In this document: one piece after another, positions 59,755 to 64,000 of the stretch
Position numbering within the stretch: position 1 is the first letter of the stretch
Layout of the letters: each line of letters opens with the position of its first letter
NCBI RefSeq assembly: GCF_002803845.1
Contig: NZ_CP024985.1
Coordinates: forward strand, 7,265,501-7,329,500
Source: Streptomyces lavendulae subsp. lavendulae
Lineage (GTDB): Bacteria; Actinomycetota; Actinomycetes; Streptomycetales; Streptomycetaceae
Length of the DNA stretch: 64,000 nt
Direction of reading: 5' to 3'
Notes under the pieces: generated by a model
Databases searched by the model: none
What the model saw: the letters and a program-made list of their open reading frames with translations, nothing else
Told to the model about the DNA's origin: nothing
Position numbers and translations under genes: made by a program

Positions 59755-59760
59755 ATTATG
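59755..59760 (-). promoter_or_regulatory. Candidate -10 (leaderless) of the LuxR gene
   Basis: CATAAT on the minus strand, ending 6 nt before the ATG at 59748; no ribosome site is visible. Confidence 0.4.
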
Positions 59761-59851
59761 CACGTGAAAATCCAGCCACTATCGGTCGATTATCTGTCAT
59801 CTTGGTGTCTTAATGAGTTGTTGACCATGGAACCGGAGGTAACAGGGCAAA

Positions 59852-60232
59852 ATGGCAAGCAGATTCGGTGTGCTGGCCGAGGTCCTCGAAACATGGCGCA
59901 CGGCCTTCGACGAACGGCGCGTGGACGACCTCGTGGACCTCTTCTCCGACGACGCCCTCTTCCAGGGGCTGTCCCCCCGCCTCCTCGCCGGACGGGACGA
60001 GATCCGCACCTACTACGCGAACGTCCCGCCCGGCACCACGGCGACCGTGGAGGTCCTGCACTCCCGCCCGCTCGCCGCCGAGGCGCTCGCCGGATTCGCC
60101 GACGTGACGTTCCGGACGGTGACCCCGCAGGATCCGGCCGGCACCCCGCTCCCGGTCCGCCTCTCGGTCATCGCCCAGCACCTCGACGACAGCTGGCGGA
60201 TCCGCCAGTACCACGTCTCACGGGTGGGCTGA
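59852..60232 (+). CDS. SnoaL-like (NTF2-fold) protein
   Basis: 126 residues: VLETWRTAFDERRVDDLVDL, FSDDALFQGLSPRLLAGRDE and a C-terminal beta part ending SWRIRQYHVSRVG. This is the NTF2-like fold of SnoaL/SgcJ proteins, which act as cyclases, isomerases or binding proteins. No catalytic residues can be assigned with certainty. A 37-bp gap to the DUF2236 gene suggests co-transcription. Confidence 0.8.
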   Translation: MASRFGVLAEVLETWRTAFDERRVDDLVDLFSDDALFQGLSPRLLAGRDEIRTYYANVPPGTTATVEVLHSRPLAAEALAGFADVTFRTVTPQDPAGTPLPVRLSVIAQHLDDSWRIRQYHVSRVG

Positions 60233-60269
60233 CCCCCTCCCGGGTAGGCTCCCCGGCGGGAGGCGGGCC

Positions 60270-61211
60270 ATGAGCACAGCTCCGTACGGGGGTGCGGACC
60301 CGGGGCTCTACGGGCCCGGGTCCGTCACCTGGCAGTGCCACGGCGACCCGGTCATGTGGATCGCCGGCGTCCGCGCGCTCTACCTCCAGGCCCTCCACCC
60401 CCGCGCCGTGCGCGGGGTGATGGCGAACAGCACCTTCCACCGCGACGCCTGGGGCCGGCTGCTGCGCACCGCCGACTTCGTCGGCACCCTCACCTACGGC
60501 ACCACCGACACCGCCGAGCGGGCCGGGGCCCGGGTCCGGGCCCTGCACGCCCGGCTGTCCGCCACCGACCCGGACACCGGGGAGCGCTTCCGCGTCGACG
60601 ACCCCGAACTGCTGCTGTGGGTGCACTGCGCGCAGATCGACAGCTTCCTCCACGTCCTGCTCCGCTCCGGCGTCCCCCTCACCGCGGACCAGGCCGACCG
60701 CTACGTGGACGAGAACCGGGTGAACGCGCGCCTCGTCGGCCTCGACCCGGCCGACGTGCCCGCCGACACCGCCGCGCTCGCCGCGTACTTCGAGGAGGTC
60801 CGTCCCCGCCTCGCCGCCGGGGCCGACGCCCGCGCCGTCGACGACTTCCTGCGGGCCCCGCCCGTACACCCCCTCCTCGTCCCTGGCCGAAACCTGCTGT
60901 GGAGACCGCTCGCCGAAACCGCCTACGGGACCCTGCCCGACTGGGCGCACCGGCTCTACGGGCGCCCCGCCCCGCCCCCGCGTGTCGTCACCCGGCGCCT
61001 GCGCCTCACGGGTCGCGTGTTGCGCAGCATTCCCGCAGGTCTACGCTGGCGGCTGCCTCCAGGTCACATCTTGAAAGCGATGCGCCGGCTGGGCCCCGGG
61101 AGCCGCCCCTGCGCGTACACACTGCGTACACCAGCGGCCATACTGGACCGGCCGAGGAGGGCGCGGCACGACGACGGGGGCGGCTTTAAGACATGGCGGA
61201 GTCCAGACTGA
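60270..61211 (+). CDS. DUF2236 (latex-clearing/MpaB-type oxygenase) protein
   Basis: 313 residues. DUF2236 landmarks: GPGSVTWQCHGDPVMWIAGV, LYLQALHPRAVRGVMANSTF, DFVGTLTYGTTDTAERAGAR, DDPELLLWVHCAQIDSFLHV. The conserved His residues are present. The family includes heme enzymes that cleave polyisoprenoids and MpaB-type oxygenases; the substrate here is unknown. It overlaps the kinase gene by 19 nt. Confidence 0.85.
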   Translation: MSTAPYGGADPGLYGPGSVTWQCHGDPVMWIAGVRALYLQALHPRAVRGVMANSTFHRDAWGRLLRTADFVGTLTYGTTDTAERAGARVRALHARLSATDPDTGERFRVDDPELLLWVHCAQIDSFLHVLLRSGVPLTADQADRYVDENRVNARLVGLDPADVPADTAALAAYFEEVRPRLAAGADARAVDDFLRAPPVHPLLVPGRNLLWRPLAETAYGTLPDWAHRLYGRPAPPPRVVTRRLRLTGRVLRSIPAGLRWRLPPGHILKAMRRLGPGSRPCAYTLRTPAAILDRPRRARHDDGGGFKTWRSPD

Positions 61212-63280
61212 TCCAGGGCCGGTACCGGTCACTCGATCTGATCGGGCGCGGCGGCATGGGCGAGGTGTGGCGCGCCCGGGACGAATCGCTCGGCCGTCAG
61301 GTCGCGGTGAAGTGCCTCAAGCCCATCGGGCCCGAACAGGACGCCCACTTCACCCAGGTCCTGCGCGAGCGCTTCCGCCGCGAGGCCCGGGTCGCGGCCT
61401 CGCTCCAGCACCGGGGCGTCACCGTCGTCCACGACTTCGGCGACGACAGCGCGGCGGGCGGTCCCCTCTACCTCGTCATGGAACTGCTCGAAGGCCGCAA
61501 CCTCAGCCAGCTGATGGAGGACAACGAGGCGCGCCCGCTCCCCGTCGACGTGGTCCTCGACATCGCCGAGCAGATGGCCGCGGCCCTCGGCTACACCCAC
61601 GACCAGGGCGTCGTCCACCGCGACCTCAAGCCCGCGAACATCATGCGGCTGACCGACGGCACCGTGAAGATCTGTGACTTCGGCATCGCGCGGCTGGCCC
61701 ACGACATCGGCTTCACCGCCAAGCTCACCGGCGGCGGCATGGCCATGGGCACCCCCCACTACATGTCGCCCGAGCAGATCGCGGGCGGCGAGGTCGACCA
61801 CCTCAGCGACCTCTACTCCCTCGGCTGCGTCCTCTACGAGATCGCCACCGGAGCCCCGCCCTTCGACCTCGGCGACTCCTGGTCCGTGCTCGTCGGCCAC
61901 CGCGACAACGTCCCCGTACCGCTGCGCGACCACCGCCCGGAGCTGCCCGCCCACTTCGAGCAGCTCGTCCTGGAACTCCTCGCCAAGCGCCCCGAGGACC
62001 GGCCCGGCGACGCCCGGCACCTGCACCGCCGCCTCGTCGAGGGCCGCTCCGGCACCGGCGGGCCGGCCGCCCCGCACCCGCCGCTGCCCGCGTGGGCCGC
62101 GGGGATGACCGCCGGACGCAAGGCCGGGATCGACGCCCGGCCCGCCAGCGGGGAGTGGGCCGTGCTCACCGGCTCCTGGACCGCCGCCCGCCCCGCGGCG
62201 CCTGCCACCGGCACGGGCTCGGGGGAGCAGCGGATCCTGCGGCCCGCACCCGCCGAGGACCCGCGCCTCACCCCCGTCCACGGACTCGCGGGCCCGCCCG
62301 TCGCACCCGGCCCGGACCGCCCCGACGCGCTCGACGCCGGGCACACCCGCGCGTTCGTCCTCAGCCGCTCCGGCCACCCCGAGGAAGCCCTCTCCGTGTA
62401 CGCGGCCGTCGCCCAGGGGCGGGCCAGGGTCCTGGGGCCGGACCACGCCGACACCCTCGCGGCGCGCCAGGAGGAGGCGTACGAGCTGGGGCGGCTCGGC
62501 CGGCACGGCGAGGCGTACGAGACCTACCGCGCGGTGCTCGCCGCCCTCGTGCGCACCGCGGGCCCGCGCCACCCCGACACCCTGCGCTGCCACCACAGCC
62601 TGGCCTGCGCCCTGAGCGCCCTGGGCCGGCACGCCGAAGCCCACGCCGCCGCGGCCGGGGTGGCCGCCGAACGCGCCGCCGTGCTCGGCGCCGAGCACCC
62701 GGACACCCTGCGCACCCGCTACGAGGCCGCCTACTCCCTCGGCCGGCTCGGCCGCTGGGGCGAGGCCCTGACCGGCTTCCGCCACGTCGCCGCCGTACGG
62801 GAGCGGGTACTGGGCCGGGACCACCCCGACTCCCTCGCCGCCCGCTACGAGACCGGCATCGCGCTCGGCCGCACCGGCCGCGCCGCGGAGGCCCTCGACC
62901 TCTTCCGCGCCCTGGTCCGCGACCGCACCCGGGCCTACGGCGCCTCGGACCCGGAGACCCTGCGCGCCCGCCACGTCCTCGGCGTCAACCTCGGCCGGCT
63001 GGACCGCTGGGAGGAGGCCGTGGCCGAGGCCCGCGCGGTCGGCGCCGCCCGCGCCAAGGCCCTGGGGGCCGAACACCAGGACACCCTGGTCAGCAGGCGC
63101 GAACTCGCCGTGGGGCTGGGCCGCCTGGGCCGCTGGGACGAGGCCCTGCCCATCTACCGGGACCTGTCGGGCATCCGCGAGCGGTCCCTCGGCGACGAGC
63201 ACCCGGACACCGCCCTGGCCCACGCCGACGAGGCGCACTGTCTGGAGCGGCTCGGCCAGGTGTGCTACCAAGAGCCATGA
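61193..63280 (+). CDS. Cytoplasmic Ser/Thr kinase with C-terminal TPR array
   Basis: 695 residues. The kinase domain (about 8-285) has LIGRGGMGEVWRA, VAVKCL Lys, VVHRDLKPANIM and CDFGIARL. After a linker of about 90 residues, the rest is five to six TPR-like units of about 42 residues with a recurring GxxHPDTL and LGRLGRWxEAL pattern, similar to TPR arrays fused to STAND ATPases. There is no membrane segment. The TPR part likely selects protein substrates or partners. Gene overlaps link it to the DUF2236 gene (19 nt) and the next gene (ATGA). Confidence 0.9.
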   Translation: MAESRLIQGRYRSLDLIGRGGMGEVWRARDESLGRQVAVKCLKPIGPEQDAHFTQVLRERFRREARVAASLQHRGVTVVHDFGDDSAAGGPLYLVMELLEGRNLSQLMEDNEARPLPVDVVLDIAEQMAAALGYTHDQGVVHRDLKPANIMRLTDGTVKICDFGIARLAHDIGFTAKLTGGGMAMGTPHYMSPEQIAGGEVDHLSDLYSLGCVLYEIATGAPPFDLGDSWSVLVGHRDNVPVPLRDHRPELPAHFEQLVLELLAKRPEDRPGDARHLHRRLVEGRSGTGGPAAPHPPLPAWAAGMTAGRKAGIDARPASGEWAVLTGSWTAARPAAPATGTGSGEQRILRPAPAEDPRLTPVHGLAGPPVAPGPDRPDALDAGHTRAFVLSRSGHPEEALSVYAAVAQGRARVLGPDHADTLAARQEEAYELGRLGRHGEAYETYRAVLAALVRTAGPRHPDTLRCHHSLACALSALGRHAEAHAAAAGVAAERAAVLGAEHPDTLRTRYEAAYSLGRLGRWGEALTGFRHVAAVRERVLGRDHPDSLAARYETGIALGRTGRAAEALDLFRALVRDRTRAYGASDPETLRARHVLGVNLGRLDRWEEAVAEARAVGAARAKALGAEHQDTLVSRRELAVGLGRLGRWDEALPIYRDLSGIRERSLGDEHPDTALAHADEAHCLERLGQVCYQEP

Positions 63281-64000
63281 CGACCTTCGGGCGGGACGTG
63301 TACGACGACGTGATCGTGGGCGGTGGGCACAACGGCCTGGTGGCCGCCGCGTACCTGGCCCGGGCGGGCCGCTCGGTGCTGGTCCTGGAGCGGCTGGGGA
63401 ACACGGGCGGGGCGGCGATCTCCAGCCGTCCCTTCGTGGGCGTCGACGCCAGACTCTCGCGCTACTCGTACCTCGTGTCCCTGCTGCCGTCGAAGATCGT
63501 GCGCGACCTGGACCTGCGGTTCGCGGTACGCCGCCGCACGATCTCCTCGTACACGCCCACGGAGCGGGGCGGGCGGCCCGGCGGACTGCTCGTCGGCGGC
63601 GGGGAGCAGCGCACCCGGGAGTCCTTCGCACGGCTGACCGGCTCGGAGCGGGAGTACGAGAGCTGGCGCGCCTTCTACGGGACCACGGGGCGGGTCGCCG
63701 AGAAGGTGTTCCCGACCCTGACCGAGCCCCTGCCCACGCGGGCGGAGCTGCGGGCCCGGATCGACGACGAGGCCGCCTGGCGGATGCTCTTCGAGGAGCC
63801 CCTCGGGCAGGCCGTGGAGCGGAACTTCGCCGACGACCTGGTCCGCGGGGTGGTCCTCACGGACGGGCTGATCGGCACCTTCGCGGACGCGCACGACCCC
63901 TCCCTCGCGCAGAACCGCTGCTTCCTCTACCACGTCATCGGCGGCGGGACCGGCGACTGGGACGTCCCCGTGGGCGGCATGGGCGCGCTCACGGACGCCC
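63277..64000 (+). CDS. Phytoene-desaturase-like FAD-dependent oxidoreductase (partial, cut by window end)
   Basis: 241 codons to the window edge, from ATG at 63277 overlapping the kinase stop. The FAD motif DDVIVGGGHNGLVAAAYLAR is followed by SVLVLERLGNTGGAAISSRP, as in phytoene desaturase/carotenoid isomerase-like oxidoreductases; VIGGGTGDWDVPVGGMGALT near the edge matches the family's substrate-loop region. The reaction and substrate are unknown. Confidence 0.88.
   Translation, partial: MTTFGRDVYDDVIVGGGHNGLVAAAYLARAGRSVLVLERLGNTGGAAISSRPFVGVDARLSRYSYLVSLLPSKIVRDLDLRFAVRRRTISSYTPTERGGRPGGLLVGGGEQRTRESFARLTGSEREYESWRAFYGTTGRVAEKVFPTLTEPLPTRAELRARIDDEAAWRMLFEEPLGQAVERNFADDLVRGVVLTDGLIGTFADAHDPSLAQNRCFLYHVIGGGTGDWDVPVGGMGALTDA

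Noticed and set aside
1..64000. tRNA, rRNA, phage integrase or attachment sites
   Set aside because: No cloverleaf-like sequence, rRNA segment, integrase or transposase gene was recognised in the window.

Overview
The window is very GC-rich, codes densely on both strands, uses GTG/TTG starts and ATGA/GTGA stop-start overlaps, and contains rare TTA codons. Gene content (MelC1/MelC2 tyrosinase pair, terpene synthase plus P450, large LuxR-type ATPase regulator, SpoIIE phosphatases, SUKH and XRE/ImmA modules) points to a Streptomyces or close relative. This is inference from content; no rRNA, tRNA or species marker is present.

Layout. 1-1967: molybdate uptake on the minus strand (Mop-type regulator, modA, start of modB). 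2102-2509: S4 RNA-binding protein. 2820-5243: minus-strand dihydroxyacetone kinase operon (small unknown ORF, dhaK, dhaL, dhaM). 5605-11106: terpene synthase, P450 and a giant LAL regulator; the P450 and the regulator each carry one TTA codon, suggesting bldA control. 11185-16543: SUKH-like protein, membrane-anchored molybdopterin oxidoreductase, fasciclin lipoprotein, DUF1232 protein, and a divergent MarR/DoxX pair with twin candidate operators. 16641-24243: GH15 hydrolase, amino-acid permease, SpoIIE phosphatase, methyltransferase, alpha/beta hydrolase. 24474-28179: tdh and kbl (threonine catabolism), LysR regulator. 28183-29196: a roughly 1-kb imperfect inverted repeat filling the gap between two convergent regulators. 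29246-34370: DeoR regulator, SIS isomerase, class II aldolase, luciferase-like monooxygenase, zinc dehydrogenase. 34779-39538: two secreted proteins and a Ser/Thr kinase. 39635-44314: acyl-CoA dehydrogenase, TetR, and a membrane protein/XRE/ImmA-type metallopeptidase module.

The most unusual locus is the minus-strand operon 50545 to 44366: an SDR-like protein, then a 1118-residue fusion of a ketosynthase, an acyl carrier protein and an alpha-oxoamine synthase (no acyltransferase), then a two-gene ABC exporter. It looks like a compact pathway making an amino-ketone from an acyl chain and an amino acid. Next to it is a decayed aminopeptidase P pseudogene, then a co-directional seven-gene block (51797-58657): class II aldolase, membrane protein, FAD/NAD(P)-binding protein, melC1, melC2, a secreted MoaF-like protein and an amino-acid permease. 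The window ends with a LuxR-type regulator, SnoaL-like protein, DUF2236 protein, TPR-bearing Ser/Thr kinase and the start of a phytoene-desaturase-like oxidoreductase.

A recurring feature is the lack of a Shine-Dalgarno sequence in front of several regulators and the ketosynthase operon; each has a -10-like hexamer (A at position 2, T at position 6) ending 6-7 nt before the start codon, as expected for leaderless transcripts.
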